Of a stretch of DNA of 64,000 bases, positions 18,714 to 29,095 are shown one piece after another (position 1 is the first letter of the stretch; each line of letters begins with the position of its first letter). The notes beneath the pieces are model-generated. The model was given only the letters and a program-made list of their open reading frames with translations. It did not search any database and was not told the DNA's origin. The position numbers were made by a program, and so were the translations under genes. The stretch spans positions 248,001-312,000 of the forward strand of contig NZ_VRUA01000003.1 of assembly GCF_008017535.1 (NCBI RefSeq), in the 5' to 3' direction. Source of the DNA: Ottowia flava. GTDB lineage: Bacteria > Pseudomonadota > Gammaproteobacteria > Burkholderiales > Burkholderiaceae_C.

Positions 18714-19448
18714 ATGGCCACCACGCACTTCGGATACGAATCGGTTGACGAGCAGGACAAGGCGCGCCGCGTGCGCGGTGTGTTCGACTCGGTCGCCTCG
18801 CGCTACGACGTCATGAACGACCTGATGTCGGGCGGCCTGCACCGCGCCTGGAAGGCCTACACCATGATGGTGGCCAACCCGCAGGAAGGCCAGCGCGTGC
18901 TGGACATCGCGGGCGGCACGGGCGACTTGGCCAAGGCCTTCGCCAAAAAGGTCGGGCGCTCGGGCGAGGTGGTGCACACCGACATCAACGAAGCCATGCT
19001 GCGCACCGGGCGCGACCGCCTGCTCGACGCCGGGGTGATCCTGCCCACGGTGGTGTGCGACGCCGAGCACCTGCCCTTTGCCGACGGCCATTTCGACATC
19101 GTCAGTGTCGCCTTCGGCTTGCGCAACATGACGCACAAGGACGGCGCGCTGCGCGAGATGGCCCGCGTGCTCAAGCCCGGCGGCCGCCTGCTCGTGCTTG
19201 AGTTCTCGCACGTTGCGCGCCCGCTGCGCAAGGCCTACGACTTGTATTCCTTCAATGTGCTCCCCAAATTGGGCAAGCTGGTGGCCGGCGACGCCGACAG
19301 CTACCGTTACCTGGCCGAATCCATCCGTATGCACCCCAATCAGCAGGAACTCAAGGACCTGATGAAGGTCAATGGGTTCGGCCACGTCGATTTTCACAAC
19401 ATGACGGGTGGGGTGGTCGCCCTGCACGTCGGCATCAAATGCGGCTGA
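18714..19448 (+). CDS. ubiE: Ubiquinone/menaquinone methyltransferase UbiE
   Basis: SAM-dependent C-methyltransferase (244 residues) of the ubiquinone pathway. Motif I is [17 protein letters not shown] at about 63-79, and the family signature [17 protein letters not shown] lies at about 33-49. The motif [27 protein letters not shown] lies in the middle, and [14 protein letters not shown] at the C-terminus. It heads a run of ubi genes (Tim44-like, ubiJ, ubiB). The stop lies 42 bp before the start chosen for the next gene. Confidence 0.95.
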   Translation: MATTHFGYESVDEQDKARRVRGVFDSVASRYDVMNDLMSGGLHRAWKAYTMMVANPQEGQRVLDIAGGTGDLAKAFAKKVGRSGEVVHTDINEAMLRTGRDRLLDAGVILPTVVCDAEHLPFADGHFDIVSVAFGLRNMTHKDGALREMARVLKPGGRLLVLEFSHVARPLRKAYDLYSFNVLPKLGKLVAGDADSYRYLAESIRMHPNQQELKDLMKVNGFGHVDFHNMTGGVVALHVGIKCG

Positions 19449-19489
19449 ACGCCGCTCAGACATATATTTTTACTGGAGGTCAGACAGAC

Positions 19490-20467
19490 ATGAAATTGAG
19501 CAACATCGTTTCGCGCCTGTTCACGCTGCTCATGGCGGTCGTGCTCGTGGGCGCCTTCACTTTTGAGGCCGAGGCGCGTCGCCTGGGTGGCGGCAAATCC
19601 ATGGGCCGCCAGTCCAGCAACGTGACGCAGCGCCAGGCCACGCCGCCGGCCGCGCCTGGCAACCAGCAGCAGGCCGCGGGCGCTGCCGGCGCCGGCACTG
19701 CCGCTGCGGGCGCCGCTGCGCGCAAGCCCTGGGGCACCATGCTGGGCGGCATCGCCGCTGGTCTGGGCCTGGCCTGGCTGGCCAACTCGCTCGGCCTGGG
19801 TGCGGGTTTTGCCAACCTGCTGCTGATCCTGCTGCTGGGCGTGGTCGTCATGGCCGTGATCGGCGCGGTGCGCCGCTCGCGGGCGGGCGCCAACAACGGC
19901 GGTATGGCCTACCAGGGCGCCGGACGGGCCAGCCCGGCCACGCCGCCGCAGTACAACCCGACCAAGGTTGGCAACGACGCCTCGGCCCGCCCGTGGGAAT
20001 CGCAAGCCACGCATTTCTCTGGCGGCGCCAACCAGGGTTCGATCATCGGTTCGGGCCTGAGCGGTTCGCAGACCTGGGGTGTGCCGGCCGACTTCGACAT
20101 CCAGGGCTTTACCGACGCCGCCAAGCGCAACTTCATCACCCTGCAGGACGCCTGGGACCGCTCCGACATCCCGGCCCTGCGCTCGATGATGACGAACAAC
20201 ATGCTCAACGAGATCCAGGCACAGCTGAACGACCGCGAGCGTGAGGCCCCCGGCCGGGTCAACAAGACCGACGTGGTGTCGCTGGACGCGCAGCTGCTCG
20301 GCATCGAAGAGCTGGACGACGTCTACATGGCCAGCGTCGAGTTCAACGGCATGATCCGCGAGAACGACGAACCGAGCCCGAGCCCGTTCCGCGAAGTCTG
20401 GAACATGACCAAGCCGCGCGACGGCCGCGGTGGCTGGCTCGTCGCAGGGGTGCAGGCGCTGCAATAA
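19490..20467 (+). CDS. Tim44-like domain membrane protein
   Basis: A 325-residue protein with an N-terminal signal-like helix (residues 9-25, ending EAEARRLGGG), an Ala/Gln-rich linker, two hydrophobic segments at about 80-115, and a C-terminal Tim44-like domain from about 200 (AKRNFITLQDAWDRSDIPALRSMMT) to the end (REVWNMTKPRDGRGGWLVAGVQ). The start ATG 19490 has a GGAGG-like site 13 bp upstream. The gene always seems to sit with ubiE and ubiB in Burkholderiales. A role in membrane organisation of the ubiquinone complex is a guess. Confidence 0.88.
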   Translation: MKLSNIVSRLFTLLMAVVLVGAFTFEAEARRLGGGKSMGRQSSNVTQRQATPPAAPGNQQQAAGAAGAGTAAAGAAARKPWGTMLGGIAAGLGLAWLANSLGLGAGFANLLLILLLGVVVMAVIGAVRRSRAGANNGGMAYQGAGRASPATPPQYNPTKVGNDASARPWESQATHFSGGANQGSIIGSGLSGSQTWGVPADFDIQGFTDAAKRNFITLQDAWDRSDIPALRSMMTNNMLNEIQAQLNDREREAPGRVNKTDVVSLDAQLLGIEELDDVYMASVEFNGMIRENDEPSPSPFREVWNMTKPRDGRGGWLVAGVQALQ

Positions 20468-20512
20468 TCGTAGCTGCCTGCGCAGGTGGCTGTAGGGCCA
20501 TCTGCCTGTTCC
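20466..20512 (+). repeat. Interspersed repeat, copy 6
   Basis: The plus strand reads CGTAGCTGCCTGCGCAGG, then TGGCTGTAGGGCCATCTGCC. It starts at the stop codon of the Tim44-like gene and is followed at once by the terminator hairpin. Confidence 0.75.
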
Positions 20513-20525
20513 ATGCCTTTTTTCA

Positions 20526-20558
20526 CGCGGCGGCCTTTTTGGCCGCCGCGCTGCTTTT
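20526..20558 (+). terminator. Strong hairpin terminator after the Tim44-like gene
   Basis: A perfect 10-bp stem (CGCGGCGGCC / GGCCGCCGCG) with a TTTTT loop is followed by CTGCTTTT. It would split ubiE-Tim44 from ubiJ-ubiB. Confidence 0.75.
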
Positions 20559-20578
20559 GTCGGGAATAATCGGGGTCT

Positions 20579-21118
20579 ATGGCAACACAGTCCCCTTTTT
20601 CTTTGCTGGCCGATGCGCTGGGTAAGCTGACGGAAAAGCTGCAGGCGCCCACGTGGCTGGTCGATGAGGCGCAGCACCGCCTGGTGCTGATGTTCAACCA
20701 CGTCCTGATGCAGGAGCCCGAGGCGCAAGCGCGCCTGGCCAGGCAGAAGGGCCGCGTCGTGCGTGCGCAGTGGCGCGACTTCTCCATGCAGCTGGCCGCC
20801 ACGCCCGCCGGGCTGTGGGAATTGGCGCCGCAGGCCAAGCCGGACCTGCTGCTCACCGTCACCGACACCTCGCCGCTGGACCTGGCGCGCAGCGCCATGC
20901 AGGGCGAACGCCCAGCGGTGCGCATCGAGGGCGACGTGCAGTTCGCCGCCGAGGTCAACTGGCTGGTCGACCACGTACGCTGGGACGCCGAGGAAGACCT
21001 GTCGCGCCTGATCGGCGACGCGCCGGCCCACACGCTGGCCAACCTGGGCCGCGGCATGGCCGACGCGCTGCGCAACTTCGTGAGCAAACTGCCCGGTCAG
21101 GACAAGGCCGCGCGATGA
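20579..21118 (+). CDS. ubiJ: Ubiquinone biosynthesis accessory factor UbiJ (SCP2 domain)
   Basis: A 179-residue protein with an SCP2-type lipid-binding domain ([21 protein letters not shown] and the [33 protein letters not shown] region at about 118-150). The C-terminal helix ([19 protein letters not shown]) matches UbiJ, which holds ubiquinone intermediates for the hydroxylation complex. Its stop overlaps the ubiB start as ATGA. It is separated from ubiE by the Tim44-like gene, a repeat copy and a terminator. Confidence 0.88.
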   Translation: MATQSPFSLLADALGKLTEKLQAPTWLVDEAQHRLVLMFNHVLMQEPEAQARLARQKGRVVRAQWRDFSMQLAATPAGLWELAPQAKPDLLLTVTDTSPLDLARSAMQGERPAVRIEGDVQFAAEVNWLVDHVRWDAEEDLSRLIGDAPAHTLANLGRGMADALRNFVSKLPGQDKAAR

Positions 21119-22683
21119 GGCGTTTGCTGCGCGCCACCTACATCGCGTGGGTGGCCTTGCGCTATGGCCTGGACGAGCTGGTGCTGACCAGCTTCCAGCA
21201 CCCGGGGCTGCGCATGGTGGCCCGCATCGCCTCGGTCGGGCGCGACCTGTCGGCGCCGCGTGGGCAGCGCCTGCGCGAGGCGCTGGAGCGCCTGGGCCCG
21301 ATCTTCGTCAAGTTCGGCCAGGTGCTGTCGACCCGGCGCGACCTGCTGCCGCCCGACATCGCGGACGAACTGGCGCTGCTGCAGGACCGGGTGCCGCCGT
21401 TTCCGGCCGAGGTGGCCGTGGCCACCATCGAGCGCGCCTTCAAGAAGCCGATCGACCAGCTCTTCCTGAGTTTCGAGCGCGAGCCGGTGGCCAGCGCGTC
21501 GATCGCCCAGGTGCATTTCGCCACCCTGCGCGACAAGCACGAGCGCGAGCGCGAAGTGGCCGTGAAGGTGCTGCGCCCTGGCATGGCCAAGGTGATCGAC
21601 CAGGACATCGACCTGATCCGCATGATGGCGACCTGGGTCGAACGTCTGTCGGCCGACGGCAAGCGCCTGAAGCCGCGCGACGTGGTGGCCGAATTCGACA
21701 AGTACCTGCACGACGAGCTGGACCTGGTGCGCGAAGCCGCCAGCGCCGCCCAGCTGCGCCGCAACATGGCGGGGCTGGACCTGGTGCTGATCCCCGAGAT
21801 GTTCTGGGACCTGATCCGTCCCGAAGTGCTGGTGATGGAGCGCATGAAGGGCGTGCCGATCAACCAGATCGAGCGCCTGCGCGCCGCCGGTGTGGACATC
21901 CCCAAGCTGGCGCGCGACGGCGTGACCATTTTCTTCACCCAGGTGTTCCGCGACGGTTTCTTTCACGCCGACATGCACCCGGGCAACATCATGGTCAGCC
22001 TGGAGCCAGCGACCTTCGGGCGCTATGTGTCGCTGGACTTCGGCATCGTCGGCACGCTGACCGAGGTCGACAAGGAATACCTGGCGCAGAACTTCACCGC
22101 GTTCTTCCGGCGCGACTACAAGCGCGTGGCCGAACTGCACATCGAAAGCGGCTGGGTACCCCCTGATACGCGCGTGGACGAGCTGGAAGCGGCCATCCGC
22201 AGCGTGTGCGAGCCGTACTTCGACCGGCCGCTGAAGGACATCTCGCTCGGCATGGTGCTGATGCGGCTGTTCCAGACCTCGCGCCGCTTCAACGTGGTGA
22301 TCCAGCCGCAGCTGGTGCTGCTGCAGAAGACGCTGCTCAACGTCGAAGGCCTGGGCCGCCAGCTTGACCCGGACCTGGACCTGTGGCACACGGCCAAGCC
22401 GTTCCTTGAAAAATGGATGCTCGACCAGATCGGCCCCAAGCGCGTCTGGCGCGAGCTGAAGGACCAGGCGCCGTATTACGCCAAAATGCTGCCCGATCTG
22501 CCGCGCCTGCTGCACGGTTACCTGCAGCAGCGGCCGATCGACGACCTGCGGCGCGAGCTAAAGGATTTGGCCGAGCAGCAGCGGCGCACCAACTGGCTGC
22601 TGCAACGCATCATCTACGGCGGCCTGGGTTTCGTGCTGGGCCTGATCGCCATGCAGTTCGTGTTCCGCATTCGGTTGTTCTGA
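21115..22683 (+). CDS. ubiB: Ubiquinone biosynthesis kinase-like protein UbiB
   Basis: Atypical ADCK/UbiB kinase-like ATPase, 522 residues, needed for aerobic ubiquinone synthesis. The KxGQ-type motif is [15 protein letters not shown] at about 64-78. The A-rich loop SASIAQVH is at about 125-132. The catalytic-type sequence FHADMHPGN is near 283 and DFG (LDFGIVG) near 307. A membrane helix is at the C-terminus ([16 protein letters not shown]). The start ATG 21115 overlaps the ubiJ stop; a longer open frame upstream runs through ubiJ out of phase and was rejected. Confidence 0.95.
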   Translation: MRRLLRATYIAWVALRYGLDELVLTSFQHPGLRMVARIASVGRDLSAPRGQRLREALERLGPIFVKFGQVLSTRRDLLPPDIADELALLQDRVPPFPAEVAVATIERAFKKPIDQLFLSFEREPVASASIAQVHFATLRDKHEREREVAVKVLRPGMAKVIDQDIDLIRMMATWVERLSADGKRLKPRDVVAEFDKYLHDELDLVREAASAAQLRRNMAGLDLVLIPEMFWDLIRPEVLVMERMKGVPINQIERLRAAGVDIPKLARDGVTIFFTQVFRDGFFHADMHPGNIMVSLEPATFGRYVSLDFGIVGTLTEVDKEYLAQNFTAFFRRDYKRVAELHIESGWVPPDTRVDELEAAIRSVCEPYFDRPLKDISLGMVLMRLFQTSRRFNVVIQPQLVLLQKTLLNVEGLGRQLDPDLDLWHTAKPFLEKWMLDQIGPKRVWRELKDQAPYYAKMLPDLPRLLHGYLQQRPIDDLRRELKDLAEQQRRTNWLLQRIIYGGLGFVLGLIAMQFVFRIRLF

Positions 22684-22685
22684 TA

Positions 22686-22732
22686 AAAATCGGCCTCCAG
22701 CGCTAGATGGATCTGCGCGGGCAGCTATCAAA
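22686..22732 (-). repeat. Interspersed repeat, copy 7
   Basis: The minus strand reads TGATAGCTGCCCGCGCAG, then ATCCATCTAGCGCTGG and AGGCCGATTTT. It begins 3 bp after the ubiB stop. Confidence 0.75.
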
Positions 22733-22757
22733 AATAAAGTAACTGGCAGAGGTGAAG

Positions 22758-22811
22758 ATGGGCAAGCGTGTGGCGCCGGGCGGCGCGCTGGGGGTGTCGC
22801 CATGCTGGTGA
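22758..22811 (+). CDS. Possible 17-residue leader peptide coupled to the symporter gene
   Basis: The frame ATG 22758 to TGA 22809-22811 encodes MGKRVAPGGALGVSPCW. A purine-rich AGAGGTGAAG lies just upstream, a better ribosome site than the one before the symporter. The stop overlaps the first codons of the symporter gene in another frame, which would suit translational coupling. Evidence is only the layout; it could be chance. Confidence 0.25.
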   Translation: MGKRVAPGGALGVSPCW

Positions 22812-24250
22812 CTTTCATCGTCGCTTACCTGGTGGTGTCGATCGCGATCGGCCTGTACGCCGCCACGCGGGTGAAGAACACCGCCGACTACGCCGTGGCG
22901 GGCCGCAGCCTGCCGCTGGCGGTGGTGATCGCCACCACGTTCGCCACCTGGTTTGGCTCGGAAACCGTGCTGGGCGCGCCCGCCAAGTTCGTGCAGGACG
23001 GCCTGGGCGGCGTGGTGGAAGACCCGTTCGGCGCCGGCATGTGCCTGATCCTGGTGGGCTTCTTCTTCGCGCGCAAGCTCTACGCCCGCAACATCATCAC
23101 CATCGGCGACTACTACCGCCAGCGCTACGGTCAGGTGGTGGAAGTGCTGGCCTCCGTCATCATCATCATCAGCTACCTGGGCTGGGTCGGCGCGCAGATC
23201 ACGGCGCTGGGCCTGGTGTTCAACCTGCTGAGCCACGGCGCCATCAGCCTGACGCTGGGCATGGTGATCGGCACGGTGGTGGTGCTGGTCTACACGCTGT
23301 ACGGCGGCATGTGGTCGGTCGCGCTGACGGACTTTGTGCAGATGATCGTGATCACGCTCGGCCTGCTGGCGATTGCCTGGTACGCGGCCGGCATGGCGGG
23401 CGGTGCCGACAACGTGGTGGCCTACGCGGCGGACCACGGCAAGTTCAATTTCTTTCCGACCGGCGGCGCCAAGGAGTGGATCTTCTTCTTTGCCGCGGCC
23501 ATCACCATGATGCTGGGCTCGATCCCGCAGCAGGACGTGTTCCAGCGGGTGATGTCGTCCAACAACGCCACGACGGCCCAGCGCGGCCCGATCATCGGCG
23601 GCACGCTCTACATCGTGTTCGCCTTCGTGCCCATGTTCGTGGTGATCGCCGCGCTGATGGTCATGCCCGGCACCGCCGGCCTGCTGGCCGACGACCCGCA
23701 GAAGGTGCTGCCCACACTGGTCATGCAGCACATGCCGATCGGGCTTCAGGTGGCTTTTTTCGGCGCGCTGTTGTCGGCCATCATGTCCACGGCTTCGGCC
23801 ACGCTGCTGGCGCCGTCCACCATGTTCGTCGAGAACATCCTGCGCAACGTCAAGCCCGGCATGAGCGACGCCCAGACGCTGAAGGCGATGCGCATCGGCG
23901 TGCTGGTGTTCACCTGCTGTGTGCTGGTGTACGCCATCACGATGGAGGGCTCGTCCATCTATGAACTGGTCTCGGGCGCCTACCAGGTGCCGCTGGTTGG
24001 CGCCTTCGTGCCGCTGGCCTTTGGGGTGTACTGGAAGCGCGCGACCACCCAGGGTGCGCTGCTGGCGGTGGTGATGGGCATCGGCGTGTGGCTGCTGTTT
24101 GTCGCCAGCCCCATGCTCCATGAGGCTTTCCCGCAACAGCTGGCGGGTGTGCTGGCGGCGATCACGGGCATGGTCTTCGGCTCGCTGGCGCCACAGTGGC
24201 TGGCCGATCACAAGGGCCACGTGCCGCATTACGAAGGCTCGTCGGCCTGA
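22802..24250 (+). CDS. Sodium:solute symporter (SSS) family protein
   Basis: Inner-membrane secondary transporter of 482 residues with about 13 hydrophobic helices. SSS hallmarks include VAGRSLPLAVVIATTFATWFGSE at about 32-54, the GSIPQQDVFQRVMSSNNATTAQRG loop near 240, and helix 9 (LSAIMSTASATLLAPSTMFVENI) with the Ser/Thr residues that bind sodium. The substrate cannot be fixed: proline, pantothenate and carboxylate carriers all share this fold. It lies between ubiB and the FmdB gene. The start codon has only a weak ribosome site and overlaps a possible leader peptide. Confidence 0.88.
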   Translation: MLVTFIVAYLVVSIAIGLYAATRVKNTADYAVAGRSLPLAVVIATTFATWFGSETVLGAPAKFVQDGLGGVVEDPFGAGMCLILVGFFFARKLYARNIITIGDYYRQRYGQVVEVLASVIIIISYLGWVGAQITALGLVFNLLSHGAISLTLGMVIGTVVVLVYTLYGGMWSVALTDFVQMIVITLGLLAIAWYAAGMAGGADNVVAYAADHGKFNFFPTGGAKEWIFFFAAAITMMLGSIPQQDVFQRVMSSNNATTAQRGPIIGGTLYIVFAFVPMFVVIAALMVMPGTAGLLADDPQKVLPTLVMQHMPIGLQVAFFGALLSAIMSTASATLLAPSTMFVENILRNVKPGMSDAQTLKAMRIGVLVFTCCVLVYAITMEGSSIYELVSGAYQVPLVGAFVPLAFGVYWKRATTQGALLAVVMGIGVWLLFVASPMLHEAFPQQLAGVLAAITGMVFGSLAPQWLADHKGHVPHYEGSSA

Positions 24251-24294
24251 GCGGCGCGGCGCGCGCGGCACCCCTGGAAAAAGGGGGCGCCGCC

Positions 24295-24300
24295 TATAAT
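24295..24300 (+). promoter_or_regulatory. Possible -10 box upstream of the FmdB-type gene
   Basis: TATAAT lies 34 bp before the start codon. No matching -35 hexamer is seen at 17 bp. Confidence 0.35.
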
Positions 24301-24334
24301 TGAAGGTTTTGCGCCACTTTGCGGTCGCAACGCC

Positions 24335-24703
24335 ATGCCAATCTACGCCTACAAGTGCGCGTCCTGCGGGTTTGCCAAGGATGCGCTGCAAAAACTTTCC
24401 GATCCGCCGCTGACGGTTTGCCCGTCCTGCGGCAAGCCCGACTTCGCCAAACAGGTGACTGCGGCCGGCTTCCAGCTCAAGGGCTCGGGCTGGTACGTGA
24501 CCGATTTTCGCGACGGCAACAAGGGCGGTGCGGCCAAGGCACCGGCCAGTGACAGCGGCAGCGACGCCGGTGCCGCGCCCGCGCCCGCGCCAGCGGCTTC
24601 TCCGGCGCCCGCGCCCGCCGCTTCGTCGCCTGCACCTGCGCCCGCCCCAGCGCCAGCCCCGAGCGGGTCGGTTGGCAGTTCCTCCGGCACGTCTGGCGGC
24701 TGA
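24335..24703 (+). CDS. FmdB-type zinc-ribbon protein with Ala/Pro tail
   Basis: A 122-residue protein. Residues 1-65 are the FmdB/CxxC regulatory zinc ribbon (MPIYAYKCASCGF, Cys8, Cys11, Cys29, Cys32, then FQLKGSGWYVTDFR). Residues 78-110 are an Ala-Pro repeat tail, followed by a Gly/Ser end. The family is small and widespread, and its function is not established despite the regulatory name. It starts the run FmdB-DUF502-aspS: the DUF502 gene follows by 16 bp. The gene may have its own promoter (TATAAT 34 bp upstream). Confidence 0.85.
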   Translation: MPIYAYKCASCGFAKDALQKLSDPPLTVCPSCGKPDFAKQVTAAGFQLKGSGWYVTDFRDGNKGGAAKAPASDSGSDAGAAPAPAPAASPAPAPAASSPAPAPAPAPAPSGSVGSSSGTSGG

Positions 24704-24719
24704 TTGACCGCGACTTCCC

Positions 24720-25484
24720 ATGATGTCCCGCCTGCGGCAGTACTTCATCACCGGCCTGCTGGTGTGGCTGCCCATGGGCGTGACGGTGTGGGTGCTGCTG
24801 TGGTTGCTGGGCATCCTGGACAGCATCTTCCTGGGCGTGCTGGCCGCGGCCGAAGCCATGATCCCCGGGTTCGAGGCGGTGGCCGACCAGTTGCGCCATG
24901 TCCCTGGCCTGGGCGTTCTGCTGGTGGCGGTCGTGATCCTGGCCACCGGCCTGTTCGTGGCCAACATGTTCGGGCAATGGTGGTTGCGCCAGTGGGACCG
25001 GCTGATGGTCCGCATTCCGGTCGTGCGCAGCATTTATTCCAGCGTCAAGCAGGTCTCGGACACGCTGTTCTCGGGTTCGGGCCAGGCGTTTTCCAAGGCG
25101 CTGCTGATCCAGTACCCGCGCCAGGGCGCGTGGACCATCGCCTTCCTGACCGGGCGGCCGGGGGGCGAGGTGGCGCGGTTGCTCGATGGCGACTACGTCA
25201 GTGTCTACGTGCCGACCACACCGAACCCGACCTCCGGCTTTTTCCTGATGGTCCCGCGAGCCGATGTGGTCGAGCTGAAGATGAGCGTGGACGAAGCGCT
25301 CAAGTACGTCATTTCCATGGGGGTGGTCGTGCCACCGCTGCGCGATCCGCGCCCGGGCACGCCAGCGCCTGTGCCCCAGGTGCCGGGTGTGACCGGACCC
25401 CTGCCAACCCAGGGCGACACCGCCGCCGAGGCCGCCGCGCTCCATGCGCTGGCGGACCCTGTGGGCGCTCGCCCCGAACTCTGA
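24720..25484 (+). CDS. DUF502 family membrane protein
   Basis: A 254-residue inner-membrane protein. Two hydrophobic segments lie at about 10-40 and 58-80 ([22 protein letters not shown]), then a DUF502 core: [24 protein letters not shown] at about 97-120 and the [18 protein letters not shown] region near 157-174. The C-terminus is a soluble Pro/Ala-rich tail. The family is often found before aspS in Betaproteobacteria, as here. Function unknown; it resembles LiaI/LiaF-like envelope proteins only in general layout. Confidence 0.87.
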   Translation: MMSRLRQYFITGLLVWLPMGVTVWVLLWLLGILDSIFLGVLAAAEAMIPGFEAVADQLRHVPGLGVLLVAVVILATGLFVANMFGQWWLRQWDRLMVRIPVVRSIYSSVKQVSDTLFSGSGQAFSKALLIQYPRQGAWTIAFLTGRPGGEVARLLDGDYVSVYVPTTPNPTSGFFLMVPRADVVELKMSVDEALKYVISMGVVVPPLRDPRPGTPAPVPQVPGVTGPLPTQGDTAAEAAALHALADPVGARPEL

Positions 25485-25506
25485 ATCCCTGAAAGTCAAG
25501 CAAGCT

Positions 25507-27303
<1,797 letters not shown>

Positions 27304-27407
27304 CGGTTTCTCGCCGAAGCCCGCAGCCGGCGGACTTCGGCGCCGTCCTACGCGGCGCTGCGGGGCGCTCTGTTACGATGGATTTTCCCCTCTGAAGGAG
27401 TGCACTT

Positions 27408-27737
27408 ATGTCCTATACGTCTGACCTCGCGGATTCGGCTGTCGAAACCAAGGAACAACTCGTCGCCAACCTGCGCCGGGTGATTTCCGACGCGGAAGAC
27501 CTGCTGGCTGCCACCGCCGGTCAAACCGATACCAAAATCGCCGAGCTGCGCGCCCGAGCGAAGGAAAACCTGAGCATGGCGCGCGAAAAACTGGCCGATG
27601 CCGACGCTGCCGTGCGCGCCCGCGCCCGTTTGGCTGCGACCGCCACCGACGAATACGTGCACGACAACCCTTGGTCGTCGATCGGCGCCGCCGCGGCGCT
27701 GGGCATCCTGATCGGCGTGCTGCTCGGCCGCCGTTGA
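27408..27737 (+). CDS. DUF883 family (ElaB/YqjD-like) membrane-anchored protein
   Basis: A 109-residue protein with a long amphipathic helical body (residues 10-85, rich in Ala, Glu, Arg) and a C-terminal membrane anchor with the family ending (DNPWSSIGAAAALGILIGVLLGRR). The E. coli relatives YqjD and ElaB tether ribosomes to the inner membrane in stationary phase; whether this one does is inference. A good ribosome site (AAGGAG) precedes the ATG. It is first of a yqjD-yqjE-yqjK-like trio. A second DUF883 gene lies at 37.9 kb. Confidence 0.87.
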   Translation: MSYTSDLADSAVETKEQLVANLRRVISDAEDLLAATAGQTDTKIAELRARAKENLSMAREKLADADAAVRARARLAATATDEYVHDNPWSSIGAAAALGILIGVLLGRR

Positions 27738-27814
27738 TGCCCTGGGGCATGTGGCTGCGGGCGCGGGGCGCTGGCGGCCACGCGCCCTGATAGCCGTCAT
27801 CTGATTTCTCCGCC

Positions 27815-28207
27815 ATGGCCAACGAATCGTCCAGCGCCGGTCGCAGCGAAGCCCGCGTGCGCGGGTGGGTCGCCAACATCCTGGAGCTGGCCGAAGTCCG
27901 GCTGGAGCTGCTGACCATCGAGGCCCGCATCGGGCTGCAGCGGCTCATCCTGGTGTGCGTCTATGGCGTGTTGGGTGCGGTGCTCGCCGCGTTTGGCATC
28001 ATTTTCTTGGCGCTGCTGATCACCGTGGCCATGTGGGCCACGCACCCCCTGCTCGCGCTGGCCATTTTCACCACGCTTTTTCTGGGCGGCGGCATCGTGC
28101 TGATGATCCTGGCGCGCGGCAAGCTGCGCGGTCTGGTCGAGATGTTCAGCGTTACGCGCGAAGAACTGCGTCGGGACCAGCATCGTTTGCGGGGTGATGC
28201 GCCATGA
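27815..28207 (+). CDS. YqjE-like (phage holin family, DUF1469) membrane protein
   Basis: A 130-residue protein with two central membrane helices (about 49-72 and 80-102) and charged ends. The pattern LLTIEARIGLQRL followed by the helices is typical of the YqjE/holin superfamily III group. Despite the name there are no phage genes around, and its place after a DUF883 gene is the E. coli yqjDE arrangement. The stop overlaps the start of the next gene as ATGA, so the two are coupled. Confidence 0.82.
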   Translation: MANESSSAGRSEARVRGWVANILELAEVRLELLTIEARIGLQRLILVCVYGVLGAVLAAFGIIFLALLITVAMWATHPLLALAIFTTLFLGGGIVLMILARGKLRGLVEMFSVTREELRRDQHRLRGDAP

Positions 28208-28575
28208 CCAGCAAGCACCATGCCGACACCACCGCCGACCAGGCGGTGCGCGCGGGGCACAAGCGCATCGACGTTGATGACGACCTGCTGGCGCGGCGCG
28301 ACGCGCTCAAGATGCGGTCGGAGTACCTGCGCCACCAGCTTTCCTTCAAGGCCACCGGCATCCAGCCCGCTTTTCGGGCAACCGACCGTGTCGCCGAGGG
28401 GCTGGGCTGGGTCAAGGCGCACCCTGGCCTGGTGGCGGCGGCGGGCGCGGCCCTGCTGGGCGCCGTGGTGGCCCGTCCGCGCGCCTTCATGCGGCTGGGC
28501 ACGCGCGCGTTCGCGGCCTGGCAGATGGTGCAGCGCGTCCAACCCATGGTGCGCGCCTTCACGCGCCGCGTCTGA
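28204..28575 (+). CDS. YqjK-position conserved protein
   Basis: A 123-residue protein of unknown function. An acidic N-terminus (VDDDLLARRDALKMRSEYLRHQL at about 24-46) and one hydrophobic helix near 76-93 (GLVAAAGAALLGAVVARP) are followed by a basic amphipathic C-terminus. The start overlaps the stop of the YqjE-like gene. Position makes it the counterpart of YqjK in the three-gene envelope cluster, but sequence similarity to YqjK could not be verified by eye. Confidence 0.72.
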   Translation: MTSKHHADTTADQAVRAGHKRIDVDDDLLARRDALKMRSEYLRHQLSFKATGIQPAFRATDRVAEGLGWVKAHPGLVAAAGAALLGAVVARPRAFMRLGTRAFAAWQMVQRVQPMVRAFTRRV

Positions 28576-28621
28576 CGGGCGGGCGGCACCCGCGCGTTCA
28601 CGGGCTTTGGGCGTGAACCCC

Positions 28622-29095
28622 ATGCGCTTCAAGATTCCGCAATCCGTGCTGGTGGTGATCCACACCGCCGCGCTGGAGGTGCTGTTGATCCGCCGGGCCG
28701 ACGCCAGCGCCGCCTTCTGGCAGGGGGTGACCGGCAGCAAGGACGCCGAAGACGAGCCCTTTTCTGCCACCGCCGCGCGCGAAGTGGCCGAAGAAACCGG
28801 CATCGATGCCGATGCGCCCGGCTGCACGCTGACGGATTGGGAACTGGAAAACGTCTACGACATCTACCCTCAGTGGCTTTTCCGCTACGCCCCGGGCGTG
28901 ACCCGCAATGTCGAGCATGTGTTCGGCCTGTGCGTGCCCGAAGGCACACCGATCACCTTGAACCCGCGCGAACACACCGACCACCGCTGGCTGCCCTGGC
29001 GCGAAGCGGCCGACTGGTGCTATTCGCCCTCCAACGCCGAGGCCTGCCTGCTGCTGCCGCGCTTTGCGAGCATTGGCGCAGGAATTCCCTCATGA
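28622..29095 (+). CDS. nudB: Dihydroneopterin triphosphate diphosphatase
   Basis: Nudix hydrolase of 157 residues that removes pyrophosphate from dihydroneopterin triphosphate in folate synthesis. The Nudix box runs GSKDAEDEPFSATAAREVAEETGI at about 39-62, with the REVAEE core intact; Gly-to-Glu spacing is one longer than the textbook box. The N-terminus MRFKIPQSVLVVIHT and the ending DWCYSPSNAEACLLL fit NudB. The stop overlaps the next gene as ATGA. The folE gene, whose product makes the NudB substrate, lies 0.9 kb downstream. Confidence 0.9.
   Translation: MRFKIPQSVLVVIHTAALEVLLIRRADASAAFWQGVTGSKDAEDEPFSATAAREVAEETGIDADAPGCTLTDWELENVYDIYPQWLFRYAPGVTRNVEHVFGLCVPEGTPITLNPREHTDHRWLPWREAADWCYSPSNAEACLLLPRFASIGAGIPS

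Noticed and set aside
20770-21114. Upstream extension of the ubiB frame
   Set aside because: It runs through ubiJ out of phase; UbiB proteins begin at the ATG that overlaps the ubiJ stop.
22703-25033. 776-codon open frame antisense to the symporter, FmdB and DUF502 genes
   Set aside because: It spans three recognised genes, is His/Arg/Gln-rich and has no motif; it is a codon-bias shadow.
27310-27345. Terminator after aspS
   Set aside because: An 8-bp stem (CGCCGAAG / CTTCGGCG) is present but with a 15-nt loop and no T-tract, so a terminator call is not supported.
27815-28207. Phage holin family protein as a prophage sign
   Set aside because: It sits in a yqjD-yqjE-yqjK-like cluster with no phage structural, lysis or integrase genes nearby.
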